Source: Zea mays (Eukaryota; Streptophyta; Magnoliopsida; Poales; Poaceae). From it: 64,000 nt of DNA. Both the position numbers and the translations under genes were made by a program. The notes under the pieces are model-generated. The model was not told the DNA's origin and did no database searches. It saw only the letters and a list, made by a program, of their open reading frames with translations. Within the stretch, counting starts at the first letter, position 1; each line of letters starts with the position of its first letter. The stretch spans positions 242,618,588-242,682,587 of the forward strand of contig NC_050099.1 of the NCBI RefSeq assembly GCF_902167145.1. Reading direction: 5' to 3'. Below, piece by piece: positions 32,775 through 45,422 of the stretch.

Positions 32775-33466
32775 CGGAAGCGTGTCCAGATCATCCGCTT
32801 CTCTCTGGTTTTCGCATTGTGTCTTGGGTAAGTTTCGTAGTGGATGACCGGTTTGAGGTAAAGATCATGCATGCGGTCCTCTCTTCCATCGTCTTTTTTT
32901 GGGGACCGGCCGTGTGTGCTTCGTCGACCTTCGGCTGCATGCGCGGTGTTTTACTGTAAAATAGGAAAGCAGTGTTGCAAGATCGCTGCAGGAGAATTTA
33001 GAGATTGGTGCCACATGGGCAGGAGATGTCCTGGTGTTTCTGCTTATATGCTATATCAACTATGTGATGTGTTTTAAGGGGGGGTGCAGGATGGCTGCTT
33101 CCAATGTACTAGTAACATACAGAGAAACAGGTTCAGACATGTGTTCAGAAAAAAAAGAGTCAACTATTCAGCCTTCTTGTAGCATGCTACATTTTACATG
33201 CGTTCTCCTGTTATGTGGGCGTATTAATTAGTATGAAGCAGTAGCCTCTATTGAGTAGAGATGAGTAGATGACAATGGGACCTGATTCCCCGCGAGGAAT
33301 TTCCCTATTAGGAGACAGGTATGAGACTAATTTAGTCCCCACCGGATCTAAGTAGGGAAATTTAATCTCCGTCAGGTTCGCGAGGATTCGCGAACTGAGA
33401 ACCATCCTCTATCCATGTTCCTTGTGTACCCGCGCCATGAAACTTTTTTATCCAAGTTAGTCAATT
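32775..33466 (+). other. CslA 3' UTR and downstream intergenic sequence
   Basis: No ORF of note. I see no canonical AATAAA close to the stop, so the polyadenylation site is not placed. The stretch from about 33240 (GACAATGGGACCTGATTCCCC and following) has the look of a decayed DNA-transposon repeat, but I cannot classify it. Confidence 0.4.
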
Positions 33467-34695
33467 TCTTTTACTATATTAAAACACCAGTAGAACATTA
33501 TGGTTAAATGTTTTTAATATTAAAAATAAATTATGCATATGTATATATGGTTTTTTTGTAAAATAAAAAAATATAATTGTGTCGGGCCGGGTCAACACTG
33601 TGGGCCGAGTCTACGGCCTAAGCACGACACGACGCTCGTGTTGGGCTGGACCAGTCACTATTCCCATTTGGCCATATATACCTCCGAAAGATAATGATTG
33701 TCCTCGCCTCCGTTGTCGCCACCTCGTTCGCCAAATCGCCATCCTGCTTCTTTTCTCTCTCCCCCTCATGCCTCCGCCTCCGTGCCACCCATTCTCGAGA
33801 GGTCGTGGGAGCAGGCGCCTCCTCCCTGTATTCGTCCGACACCATCCCGACACTGACCCGCGCAGTGGCTATTGCACGTCCACGAGGCTGTTTCACAGCA
33901 TGCACACACCATCGTTTTTGCCATCGTCGGACGTCTCGTTCGTCTTCTCGGCCTTCGCCCTGTTCTTCCTCCCCAACCTGCTGCCCATGGTCGCAGCCGC
34001 GAGCCGACCGACGCTCGTCGACACGGGGACAGGCGAGTCGGTCTTGCTCCTGGCTTTTCTTCGTGCGTGTCGCCGAGGAGGACACGATGGCGCCTGCCAT
34101 GCTTAGGTTATCTTGGCGATGAGGAGTCCAAATCTGAGATACTGGACAACCAAGACCTGTAGCGCGGCAGCAATCGGCATATGCTACGGAGTTGGTGGTG
34201 GTGTTGTGTCGCTCGCCGGGTCCAGAGCTGGGAAGGCACTCACATTCTCTCGCCCTTTCGGACTAGCCTGGTGCGGGTGCTTCTCGGTTTGGAGCTGCTC
34301 CAATTGGGCTTCTTTCCTTGCTTGCGTGCTCTCTACCTGTATGTATCTAGCGATATACTACCTATATCGCTCCAGATGCCCAGGTCTTCGTCGTGTCCTT
34401 CTCCGGCAACGAACATGTATGACTGCCTCTTCTCTTCCCTTTCGGCTCTACGAAACCTTGGAAGTGGGGGAGATGAGGGATGTGAGTCCCTGATTTGCTG
34501 CATATGGTACTCATTCGATGGCTCGACATCACATGTCTACATGGCCTTTCCTTTAACACGATGTCGACTCGATTAGTCAAATCAAAAAATATTATGTGGA
34601 GAGCGGAGATAATCAATAAAAAATCTTCAGATCTTTTTGGTGGATAGTTTACGTGGGTATTGTTGAGCCGTCATAATGCATGGGCAACCGACTAG
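33467..34695 (+). mobile_element. Possible non-autonomous Helitron (1.23 kb)
   Basis: The 5' end TCTTTTACTATATTAAAAC resembles maize Helitron starts (TC followed by a T-rich, TACTA-like segment). The 3' end GGGCAACCGACTAG ends in CTAG followed by T. An imperfect hairpin (GTTGAGCC ... GGGCAAC) lies just before it, closer to the end than usual. The inside is GC-rich at 33590-34110 with chance-looking ORFs and may be captured genic sequence. There is no Rep/helicase and no target duplication, as expected for Helitrons. The call rests on termini only. Confidence 0.4.
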
Positions 34696-34736
34696 TTACT
34701 TATTAAAATTATAGTAAAAACTCAGTGCATGGCATG

Positions 34737-34982
34737 TGAAAGCATCTAGGCCCCTGGTTGGTTTTAGTGATTAATGACAACGTAATATTATATGTGACTA
34801 ACATGTGTTTTGCAGAGGAAATGGTAAGTTAGGTCGCATTACAGGAAGTTGTGCTACAACGGTGAAAACAATCCTTGAGACGAGAACTTGAAGCGACGGC
34901 TAAAACGACGAATCAAAAGATGAAGGTCTTCATATTCCGAGTGTCGAAGGAGTTGCGGACACTCGGTATAGAATTAGGTCTT
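34737..34982 (+). repeat. 5' LTR of copia element A, left piece
   Basis: Starts TGAAAGCATCTAGGCCCCTG and is cut at 34982 by element D. It continues at 45423 after the GTCTT duplication (34978-34982 and 45418-45422). The two pieces together make a ~1440-bp LTR. Confidence 0.85.
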
Positions 34983-36188
34983 TGAAAGTCGCCTAGAGGG
35001 GGGTGGATAGGCGGAAACTGAAATTTACAACTTATAAACACACTACAAGTCAGATTTAGCGTTAGAATAAAATTTGAGTCCGAGAGAGAGGGAGAAAACA
35101 AATCAACCAAGAAATAAAGCGGATGACACAGTGATTTGTTTTACCGAGGTTCGGTTCTAAAGAACCTAGTCCCCGTTGAGGTGGTCACAAAGACCGGGTC
35201 TCTTTCAACCCTTTCCCTCTCTCAAACGGTCACTTAGACCGAGTGAGCCTTCTCCTTAATCAAACGGGTCACTTAGACCCCATAAGGACCACCACACACT
35301 TGGTGTCTCTTGCTTTGATTACAAGTCACTTAGAGAACAAGAATGAGGAAGAAGAAAGCCAAACAAGCAAACAAGAGCACAACAAGACACAAATGATCCT
35401 CTCACAAGTCTAAATGCGCTAGAGTTGATTTTGAGACTTCGAGCGGATCGATCTCTTGAATTGTGTCTTTGGAGTGGTGTCTATTGCTCTTGTATTGAAT
35501 GAGAAGTAGTGAATGCTTGGATTGTTGGAGTGGAGGTGGTTGGGGGGTATTTATAGCCCCCAACCACTAATTCAACCGTTGGGGCAGGCTGCTGTCGATG
35601 GGCGCACCGGACAGTCCGGTGCGCCACCGAACATTGTTCGGTCCGCCAGCCACGTCACCCAACCGTTAGGGTTCTGACGGTTTTGACCGTTGGAGCTTTG
35701 TCGTCTGGTGGCACTGGATAGTCCGGTGTCGCACTGGACAGGTACTGTGCACTGTCCGGTACGCCTCTGGCGGCTGATCTGACTTCTTCGCGCACTATTC
35801 TTCACTGTTCATGTTACAGGCGACCGTTGGAGTCGACCGTTGGGCTGGCTAGCCGTTGATCCGCTGACACACCGGACAGTCCGATGAATTATAGCGGAGC
35901 GCGGCCTCAGAAACCCGAAGGTGAAGAGTTGGAGGCGATCGTGCCTCGTGCACCGGACACTGTCCGGTGGCACACCGGACAGTCCGGTGCGCCAGACCAG
36001 GGTTCTCTTCGGTTTATTTTTCTCCTTTCTTTTTGAACCCTAACTTTGATCTTTTTATTGGTTTGTGTTGAACCTTTAGCACCTGTAGAATATATAATCT
36101 AGAGCAAACTAGTTAGTCCAATTATTTGTGTTGGGCATTCAACCACCAAAATCATTTAGGAAAAGGTTTAAGCCCTATTTCACTTTGA
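34983..36188 (-). repeat. 3' LTR of element D (1206 bp)
   Basis: The plus strand begins TGAAAGTCGCCTAGAGG and ends CACTTTGA. The expected terminal CA has become GA, so the minus-strand start is TC instead of TG. It contains CACCGGAC-type palindromes near 35603 and 35950-35995 and a minus-strand TATAAATA near 35549. Confidence 0.9.
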
Positions 36189-37099
36189 ATCTCCCCCTTT
36201 TTGGTGATTGATGCCAACACAAACCAAAGCAAATATATAAGTGCAGAATTGAACTAGTTTGCATAACGTAAGTGCAAAGGTTGCTTGGAATTAAACCAGT
36301 TTTTAACTTCTACTAGATATGCATGGTTGGTTTCTTTTATTTAACATTTTGGACCACGCTTGCACCACATGTTTTGTTTTTGCAAATTCTTTTGGAAAAT
36401 CTTTTCAAAGTCTTTTTGCAAATAGTCGAAGGTATATGAATAAGATTGCGAGAAGCATTTTTCAAGATTTGAAATTTTCTCCCCCTGTTTCAAATGCTTT
36501 TCCTTTGACTTAAACAAAACTCCCCCTGAATGAAATTTTCCTCTTAGTCTTCAAAAGGGTTTTAATAGATATCAATTTGAAAATACTAATCAATTGAGAA
36601 CATACCAATTTGAAATATGTCAATCAAAAGTTTTTATCATAAGATACCAATTGAAGAGACAAACATAAATCATTATTTCTAAAAATTTTGAAGGTTGGTG
36701 GTGCGGGTTTTTTTTTGCTTTGGGCTAATATTCTCTCCCCCTTTGGCATTAATCGCCAAAAACGGAGTCTTTGCGAGCCCTTAGTACTTTCTCTCCCATT
36801 GGTACAAGTAAATATGTGTGAAGATTATACCAATCGAAGAGTGGTGAGGAGTGACGACGAAGGGTAATTGATACCGATAGAGTGGAGTAGAAGCCTTGTC
36901 TTCGCCGAAGACTCTATTTCCCTTTCAATCTACGACTTAGTAGAAATGCACTTGAAAACACATTAGTCATAGCCTTGGTACATAAATAATAGGAATTATG
37001 CATTTGTACCAAAGGAAAGAGATATGATCAAAGGTATATGCTTGAGCTATGTGTGCAAAGTGTCAACCAAAGTTCCGAGAATCAAGAATGTTTAGCTCA
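36189..37099 (-). other. Element D 3' untranslated tract with multiple polypurine motifs
   Basis: AT-rich, no ORF. On the minus strand AAAAAGGGGGAG lies against the LTR. Further GGGGGAG-type runs appear as CTCCCCC on the plus strand near 36480, 36512 and 36733. This is the Sirevirus pattern. Confidence 0.7.
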
Positions 37100-40000
37100 T
37101 TCCTAAGTTTGGTAAAGGTTTTCTCATCTAATGGTTTGGTAAAGATATCGGCTAATTGTTCTTTGGTGCTAACATAAGCTATCTCGATATCTCCCTTTGT
37201 TGGTGATCCCTCAAAAAGTGATACCGAATGTCTATGTGCTTAGTGCGGCTGTGTTCAACGGGATTATCCGTCATGCGGATTGCACTCTCATTGTCACATA
37301 GGAGAGGGACTTTGCTCAATTTGTAGCCATAGTCCATGAGGGTTTGCCTCATCCAAAGTGATTGCGCACAGCAATGGCCTACGACAATGTACTCGGCTTC
37401 GACGGTAGAAAAAGCTACTGAGTTTTGTTTCTTTGAAGCTCAAGACACCAGAGATCTTCCCAGAAACTGACAAGTCCCTGATGTGCTCTTCCTATCAATT
37501 TTACACCCTGCCCAATCAACATCTGAATATCATGTTAAATCAAAAGTGGATCCCTTGGGGGTACCAAAGACCAAACTTAGGTGTATAAAACTAAATATCT
37601 CATGATTCTTTTCATGACCCTAAGGTGAACTTCCTTAGGATCGGCTTGGAACCTTGCACACATGCATACGGAAAGCATAATATCCGGTCGAGATGCACAT
37701 AAATAGAGTAAAGATCCTATCATTGACCGATATACCTTTTGATCTATGGATTTACCTCCCGTGTCGAGGTCGAGATGCCCATTGGTTCCCATGGGTGTCT
37801 TGATGGGCTTGGCATCCTTCATTCCAAACTTGGTAAGTATGTCTTGTATGTACTTTGTTTGGCTGATGAAGGTGCCCTCTTGGAGTTGCTTGACTTGAAA
37901 TTCTAGAAAGTACTTCAACTCCCCCATCATAGACATCTCGAATTTTTGAATCATGAACCTACTAAACTCTTCACAAGTAGATTTGTTAGTAGACCCAAAT
38001 ATGATATCATCAACATAAATTTGGCATACAAACAAATCCTTTGCAATAGTTTTAGTAAAGAGTGTAGGATCGGCTTTGCCGACTGAGAGCACCTAGAGGG
38101 GGGGGGGGTGAATAGGTGATCCTATGAAACTTAAACTTATAGCCACAAAAACTTGTTAAGTGTTAGCACAATAATCGCCAAGTGGCTAGAGAGGAGTCTC
38201 AACAAAACACAATACCACAAGAGATCAAACACAGAGATGACACAGTGGTTTATCCCGTGGTTTGGCCAAGACCAACGCTTGCCTACTCCACGTTGTGGCG
38301 TCCCAACGGACGAGGGTTGCAATCAACCCCTCTCAAGCGGTCCAAAGACCAACTTGAATACCACGGTGTTTTGCTTTGCCTTTCAATATCTCGTTTGCGA
38401 GGAATCTCCACAACTTGGAGCCTCTCGCCCTTACACTTGAGATTCACAAAGAAATACGGAGTAAGGGAGGAACTAGTAATGCACACAAGACTCAAAATCA
38501 GAGCAACAGCACGCACACAAGTCGCAACAAGAGCTCGCAACACCACTCAATGAGTTCACAACTCAACAAGAGCTCTAGATGCTATCACAATGAACCAAAT
38601 GCGCGGAATCGATGTCTTGGTGCTTAGGAATGTTGTAGGAATGCTTGGTGTTCTCCTCCATGCGCCTAGGGGTCCCTTTTATAGCCCCAAGGCAGCTAGG
38701 AGCCGTTGAGAGCAAATCTGGAAGGCTGATCTTGCCTTCTGTCGACTGGTGCACCGGACAGTCCGGTGCACACCGGACACTGTCCGGTACCCGATTTCTT
38801 TCCTTAAACGGCGCAGCCGACCGTTGGCCGCCAGAGAGCCGTTGGCGCACCGGACATGTCCGGTGCACACCGGACAGTCCGGTGCCCCCTTCTAGCCGTT
38901 GGCTCGGCCACGTGTCCCGCGCAGATCGCGCGGCCGACCGTTGGCCCGGCCGACCGTTGGCTCACCGGACAGTCCGGTGCACACCGGACAGTCCGGTGAA
39001 TTATAGCCGTACGTCGCTGGTAAATTCCCGAGAGCGGCCAGTTCGCCCGAGTCAGTCTGGCGCACCGGACACTGTCCGGTGCACCACCGGACAGTCCGGT
39101 GCTCCAGACCGAACAGCCTTTTGGCTGTACACAGCCAACTTTTCTCTGACTCGATTTCTCCTGTTTCAAGCACTTAGACACAATACATTAGTTTTCAAAA
39201 CAATGTACTAAGGCTTAGAAACATACCTTTACTCTTGATTTGCACTTTGTCCATCCATGGGTATAGATTCACATTTAAGCACTTGTGTTGGCACTCAATC
39301 ACCAAAATACTTAGAAATGGCCCAAGGGCACATTTCCCTTTCACCGACTTTGAAGCCATTAGTGATAAGGAAATCTCTTAGGCATTCATACCATGCTCTT
39401 GGGGCTTGCTTGAGCCCATAAAGCGCCTTAGAGAGTTTGTAAACATGGTTAGGGTACTCACTATCTTCAAAGCCGGGAGGTTGCTCAACATAGACCTCTT
39501 CCTTGATTGGTCCATTGAGGATGGCACTTTTCACGTCCATTTGGTAAAGCTTAAAGCCATGATGAGTAGCATAGGCAAGTAATATGCGAATTGACTCAAG
39601 CCTAGCTACGGGTGCATAGGTTTCACCAAAATCCAAACCTTCGACTTGTGAATATCCCTTGGCCACAAGTCGGGCTTTGTTCCTTGTCACAACACCATGC
39701 TCATCTTGCTTGTTGCGGAATAGCCACTTGGTTCCTACAACATTTTGATTAGGACGTGGAACTAAATGCCATACCTCATTCCTCGTGAAGTTGTTGAGCT
39801 CCTCTTGCATTGCCAACACCTAATCCGAATCTCTTAATGCATCTTCCACCCTGTATGGCTCAATAGAAGATACAAAAGAGTAATGTTCACAAAAATGTGC
39901 GACACGAGATCGAGTTGTTACCCCCTTATGAATATCGCCGAGGATGGAGTTCACGGGGTGATCTCTTTGAAGCGCTTGGTGGACTCTTGGGTGTGGCGGT

Positions 40001-41579
40001 CTTTGACCCTGAATTTCTTGCGCATCTTCCTTGTCTTTGTCATGGTCATCTTCCCCTTGATCATTGTCCTCTTCTTGAGGTGGCTCATCTTCTTGATCTT
40101 CTTCTTCATTTTCTTGAGCTTGATCCTCATCTTGAGTTGGTGGAGACGCTTGCATGGAAGATGATGGTTGATCTTGTGCTTGTAGAGGCTCTTCGGATTC
40201 CTTAGGACACACATCCCCAATGGACATGTTCCTTAACGCGACGCACGGAGCCTCTTCATCATGTAGCTCATCAAGATCAACTTGCTCCACTTGGGAGCCA
40301 TTAGTCTCATCAAACACAATGTCACAAGAAACCTCAACTAATCCAGTGGATTTGTTGAAGACTCTATATACCCTTGTGTTTGAATCATATCCTAGTAAAA
40401 AGCCTTCTACAGTCTTATGAGCAAATTTAGATTTTCTACCTCTTTTAATAAGAATAAAACATTTGCTACCAAAGACTCTAAAATATAAAACATTGGGCTT
40501 TTTTACCAGTGAGGAGTTCGTAAGATGTCTTCTTGAGGATTCAATGAAGATATAACCAGTTGATGGAGTAGCAAGCAGTGTTGATTGCTTCCGCCCAAAA
40601 CTGGTCGTCTTGTACTCATCAAGCATGGTCCTTGCCATGTCCAGTAGAGTTCTATTTTTCCTCTCCACTACACCATTTTGTTGGGGTGTGTAGGGAGAAG
40701 AGAACTTATGCTTGATGCCCTCCTCCTCAAGAAAACCTTCAATTTGAGAGTTCTTGAACTCCGTCCCGTTGCCTCTTCTTATCTTCTTGATCCTTAATCT
40801 GAACTCATTTTGAGCTCGTGTCAAGAATCCCTTTAAAGTCTCTTTAGTTTGAGATTTTCCTGCGAAAAGAATACCCAAGTGAAGCGAGAATAGTCATCCA
40901 CAATTACAAGACAATACTTACTCCCGCCGATGTTTATGTAAGCAATCGGGCCGAATAAATCCATGTGGAGTAGCTCAAGCGGCCTGTCGGTCGTCATGAT
41001 GTTCTTGTGTGGATGGTGGGTGCCAACTTGCTTTCCTACTTGGCATGCGCTACAAACCCTGTCTTTCTCAAAATGAACATTTGTTAGTCCCAAAATGTGT
41101 TCTCCCTTTAGAAGCTTGTGAAGATTCTCCATCCCAACATGGGCTAGTCGATGATGCCAGAGCCAACCCATATTAGTCTTAGCAATTAAGCAAGTATCGA
41201 GTTCAGCTCTATTAAAATCAACTAAGTATAGCTGACCCTCTAATACTCCCTTAAATGCTACTGAATCATCACATATTCTAAAGACAGTAACACCTACATC
41301 TGTAAAAAGACAGTTGTAGCCCATTTTGCATAATTGAGAAACTAAAAACAAGTTGTAATCTAAAGAATCTACAAGAAAAACATTGGAAATGGAATGGTCA
41401 GGTGATATAGCAATTTTACCAAGTCCTTTGACCAAACCTTGATTTCCATCCCCGAATGTGATAGCTCTTTGGGGATCTTTGTTTTTCTCGTAGGAGAACA
41501 TCTTTTTCTCCCCTGCCATATGGTTTGTGCATCCACTATCAATGATCCAACTTGAGCCTCCGAATGCATAAACCTGCAA
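37100..41579 (-). pseudogene. pol: Pol of element D, broken and interrupted by a solo LTR
   Basis: Minus-strand order: protease ([12 protein letters not shown] near 41550), pre-integrase zinc region (HHRLAHVGMENLH), integrase ([21 protein letters not shown]), RT ([12 protein letters not shown], and YVDD within [13 protein letters not shown]), RNase H remnant down to about 37100. Damage: a frameshift near 40860, a TAG at 39820-39822 where C has Trp ([11 protein letters not shown]), the solo LTR 38084-39343 between LITNGFKVG and KADPTLFTK, and several frameshifts in RNase H. The gag-pol offset is +1 as in the other copies. Not functional. Confidence 0.9.
38084..39343 (-). repeat. Solo LTR of the Ji/Opie-like family inside element D pol, TSD CCGAC
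   Basis: 1260 bp, minus orientation. The plus strand begins TGAGAGCACCTAGAGGGG and ends TTTCCCTTTCA, flanked by CCGAC at 38079-38083 and 39344-39348. It matches the LTRs of the 7644-16567 element in ends, palindrome cluster and downstream region. No internal sequence or second LTR remains, so recombination between the two LTRs of a once-complete copy is the likely origin. Confidence 0.93.
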
Positions 41580-41586
41580 AATAGTT

Positions 41587-44204
41587 TTAGGCCTTGTTCT
41601 TAGGTACCCAAACGGTCTTGGGTCCTTTCACATTAGAAACAAGCACCTTGGGTACCCAAACACAAGTCTTAGAGCCCTTGTGTTTGCCCCCAACATATTT
41701 GGCAACTATTTTGCCTGATTTTTTAGTAAGCACATAAGATGCATCAAAAGTTTTAAATGAAACATTAGATTCACTTGATGCAATAGGAGTTTTCTTTTTA
41801 AGCATTTTAACATGGGTAGAATGCCTAGAGCTAGATGCCTCATTCTTGTACATAAATGCATGGTGAGAAACAGAATGAGACTTCTTTGCATGAATTCTCC
41901 TAATTTTGTGCTCTGGATAACCAGTAGGATATAAAATGTAACCCTCGTTATCCTGAGCCAGAGAGCCTTGCCCTTAACAAAATTAGACAATATTTTGGGG
42001 GCATTAAGTTTGACATTGCTTCCATGTTGGAAACCAATGCCATCCTTAATGACAGGGCGTCTCCCACTATAGAGCATGCTTCTAGCAAATTTAAACTTTT
42101 TGTTTTCAATTTTATGCTCATTATTTTTACTAGTTAGTTGTGTTATATGATCATTTTGTTGTTTGATTAAAGCTAGGTGATCATGAATAACATCAACATT
42201 AATGTCTCTACATCTAGTACAAATAGTAACATGATCAACACTAGATGTAGAGGGTTTGCAAGTATTTAATTCATCAATCTTAGCATGTAAAATAGCATTC
42301 TCATTTCTAAGATTAGAAATAGAAACATTGCAAACATTCAAATCTTTAGCCTTAGAAATTAACTCATCATTCTCAGTTTTAAGGCTAGCAATTGATTCAT
42401 TCAATTTATCAATCTTAGCAATTAAACTAGCATTTTCATTTCTAAGATTGTCAATTGAATCATGGCAAACATTTGATTTCTCAACCTTAGCAATTAAACT
42501 AGTATTCTCGGTCCTAAGATTGGAAATAGTGTCATGGCAAATGCTAAGCTCTCTAGTCAAGTTTTCACATTTTTCTATCTCCTGAGCATAAGCATTCTTC
42601 ACCTTAACATGCTTTTTGTTTTCCTTAATAAGGAATTCCTCTTGGCTATCCAAGAGTTCATCCTTCTCATGAATAGCTCCTATTAATTCATTCAATTTTT
42701 CTTTTTGTTGCATGTTAAGGTTGGCAAAAAGGGTAAGCAAATTTTCCTCATCTTCACTAGAGCTATCCTCATCACTAGATGTTGTATATTTAGTGAAGGC
42801 TCTAGATTTTACCTTCTTCCTTTTGCCGTCCTTTTCCATGAGGCACTTGTGGCCGACGTTGGGGAAGAGGAGACCCTTGTTGACGGCGATGTTGGCGGCG
42901 TCCTCGTCGGAGGAGGAGTCGGTGGAGCTCATGTCGGAGTCCCATTCCTAACACACATGGGCATCACCACCCTTCTTATAGTATCTCTTCTTCTCCTTCT
43001 TCTTCCCTCTCTTGTCGTCGCCCCTGTCACTGTCACTAGATATAGGACATTTTGCAAAAAAGTGACCGGGCTTACCACACTTGTAGCACACCCTTTTGGA
43101 GCGGGGCTTGTAGTCTCTCCCCTTCCTTTGCTTGAGGATTTGGCGAAAGCTCTTTATGATGAGCGTCATCTCCTCGTTGTCGAGCTTGGAGGCGTCGATG
43201 GGGAGCCTACTTGATGTAAACTCTTCTTTCTTCTCCTCCGTCGCTTTGAACGTGACGGGTTGTACCTCGGAGGTGCCGCCTTGCTCTAAGTTGACTATTT
43301 GTTTGGAGCATTTGATCATCAATTCAAAGCTTACAAACTTCCCTATAACCTCCTCGGGAGACATTAGCTTATATCTAGGATTACCACGAATTAATTGAAC
43401 TTGTGTAAGATTACGAAAAACAAGTGATCTTAGAATAACCTTGACCATTTCATGGTCATCCCATTTTGTGCTCCCGAGGTTGCGCACTTGGTTTACCAAG
43501 GTCTTGAGCCGGTTGTACATGGCTTGTGGCTACTCTCCTTGGTTGAGGACGAATCGACCGAGCTCCCCCTCGATCGTCTCCCGTTTGGTGATCTTGGTTA
43601 CCTCATCCCCTTCGTGCGCGGTCTTTAGTACATCCCAAATCTCTTTGGCACTTTTTAGCCCTTGCACCTTATTATACTCCTCTCGACATAGAGAGGCGAG
43701 GAGTATAGTGGTGGCTTGGGAGTCAAAATGCCGGATTTGGGCGACCTCGTCCGAATCATATCCTTCATCCCCTACGGATGGTACCTGCGCTCCAAACTCA
43801 ACAATGTCCCAAATGCTAGCGTGGAGTGAGATTAGATCATGCCTCATTTTATCACTCCACATATAATAATCTTCACCGTAAAAAACCGGTGGTTTGTCTA
43901 ATGGGACGAAAAATAAAGGAGTGTGTTTGGAAATGCGGGGATAGCGTAGGGGGATCTTACTAAACTTCTTGCGCTCATGGCGCTTAGAAGTGACGGACGG
44001 AGCGTCAGAGCCGGAGGTGGAGGGCGACGAAGAGTCGGTCTCGTAGTAGACCACTTTCTTCATCTTTTTCTTCTTGTCGCCACTCCGATGCGACTTGACT
44101 CGGGGAGGTGATTCTTCCCTTCCTTTGGCGCCGGACTCCCTTGATGGAGCCTTCCCGTGGCTTGTGGCCGTTTCCATCTCCCTCTTGGCGGATCCTCCTG
44201 ACAT
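41587..44204 (-). pseudogene. gag: Gag of element D (stops and a frameshift)
   Basis: Minus-strand frame from ATG 44204 (MSGGSAKREMETATSH). It has the family's charged N-terminus, copia Gag domain (DYYMWSDKMRHDLISLH, WDVLKTAHEGDE), CCHC knuckle (CYKCGKPGHFFAKC), acidic stretch, coiled-coil repeats and C-terminal VWVPK motifs. Stops occur at 43530-43532 (TAG for the expected Glu of GEEPQ) and 42948-42950 (TAG within HVCREWDSD). A one-base loss near 41955 shifts the frame. Alignment with B and C shows these are lesions, not natural ends. Confidence 0.9.
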
Positions 44205-44236
44205 CACTTCGAGTGGTTAGACTCTAATGAAGTACC

Positions 44237-44250
44237 GGGCTCTGATACCA
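44237..44250 (-). other. Primer-binding site of element D
   Basis: The minus strand reads TGGTATCAGAGCCC, two bases from the 5' LTR end, complementary to initiator tRNA-Met. Confidence 0.85.
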
Positions 44251-44252
44251 AT

Positions 44253-45417
44253 TGAAAGTCGCCTAGAGGGGGGTGGATAGGCGGAAACTGAAATTTACAA
44301 CTTATAAACTCACTACAAGCCAGGGTTAGCGTTAGAATAAAATCCGAGTCCGAGAGAGAGGGGGAAAACAAATCAACTAAGAAATAAAGCGGATGACACG
44401 GTGATTTGTTTTACCGAGGTTCAGTTCTAAAGAACCTAGTCCCCGTTGAGGTGGTCACAAAGACCGGGTCTCTTTCAACCCTTTCCCTCTCTCAAACGGT
44501 CACTTAGACCGAGTGAGCCTTCTCCTTAATCAAACGGGTCACTTAGATCCCACAAGGACCACCACACACTTGGTGTCTCTTGCTTTGATTACAAGTCACT
44601 TAGAGAACAAGAACGAGGAAGAAGAAAGACAAACAAGCAAACCAAAGCACAACAAAACACAAATGATCCTCTCACAAGTCTAAATGCGCTAGAGTTGATT
44701 TTGAGACTTCGAGTGGATCGATCTCTTGAATTGTGTCTTTGGAGTGGTGTCTATTGCTCTTGTATTGAATGAGAAGTAGTGAATGCTTGGATTGTTGGAG
44801 TGGAGGTGGTTGGGGGTATTTATAGCCCCCAACCACCAATTCAACCGTTGGGGCAGGCTGCTGTCGATGGGCGCACCATACAGTCCGGTGCGCCAGCCAC
44901 GTCACCCAACCGTTAGGGTTCTGACGGTTTCGATCGTTGGAGCTTTGTCGTCTGGTGGCACCGGACAAGTACTATGTGCTGTCTGGTGCGCCTCTGGTGG
45001 CTGCTCTGACTTCTGCACGCACTGTTCTTCACTGTTCACGTTGCAGGCGACCGTTGGAGTCGACCGTTGCGCTAGCTAGCCGTTGCTCCGCTGGCACACC
45101 GGACAGTCCGGTGAATTATAGCGGAGCACGGCCTCAGAAACCCGAAGGTGAAGAGTTGGAGTCGATCGCCCCTGGTGCACCGGACACTGTGCGGTGGCAC
45201 GCCGGACAGTCCGGTGCGCCAGACCAGGGTTCTCTTCGGTTTCTTTTGCTCCTTTCTTTTTGAACCCTAACTTTGATCTTTTTATTGGTTTGTGTTGAAC
45301 CTTTAGCACCTGTAGAATATATATAATCTAGAGCAAACTAGTTAGTCCAATTATTTGGGTTGGGCATTCAACCATCAAAATCATTTAGGAAAAGGTTTAA
45401 GCCTTATTTCCCTTTCA
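44253..45417 (-). repeat. 5' LTR of element D (1165 bp)
   Basis: The plus strand begins TGAAAGTCGCCTAGAGG and ends TTTCCCTTTCA. Compared with the left LTR it lacks about 21 bp and about 20 bp in the palindrome region (near 44880-44895 and 44955-44990). At the first gap, short repeats GCGCCA flank the missing piece. Confidence 0.92.
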
Positions 45418-45422
45418 GTCTT

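Larger units (their letters stand above)
34983..45417 (-). mobile_element. Copia/Sirevirus element D with nested solo LTR, TSD GTCTT
   Basis: Minus-strand element with a 3' LTR on the left (34983-36188), 5' LTR on the right (44253-45417), an initiator-Met-type primer site (44237-44250), broken gag and broken pol. The exact 5-bp duplication GTCTT flanks it. The LTRs differ by many substitutions and by ~20-bp deletions, so it is much older than the 7644-16567 element. It belongs to the same family as element C (58073 onward) and shares its Gag type with B. It sits inside the LTR of element A. Confidence 0.93.

Noticed and set aside
33579..34106. 175-codon ORF in the possible Helitron
   Set aside because: No recognisable domain, and overlapping ORFs in other frames are as long. 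Kept only as GC-rich cargo.
39295..39343. C-terminal tail of the element D RT frame
   Set aside because: It is read from the inserted solo LTR; real pol resumes at 38078 downward.
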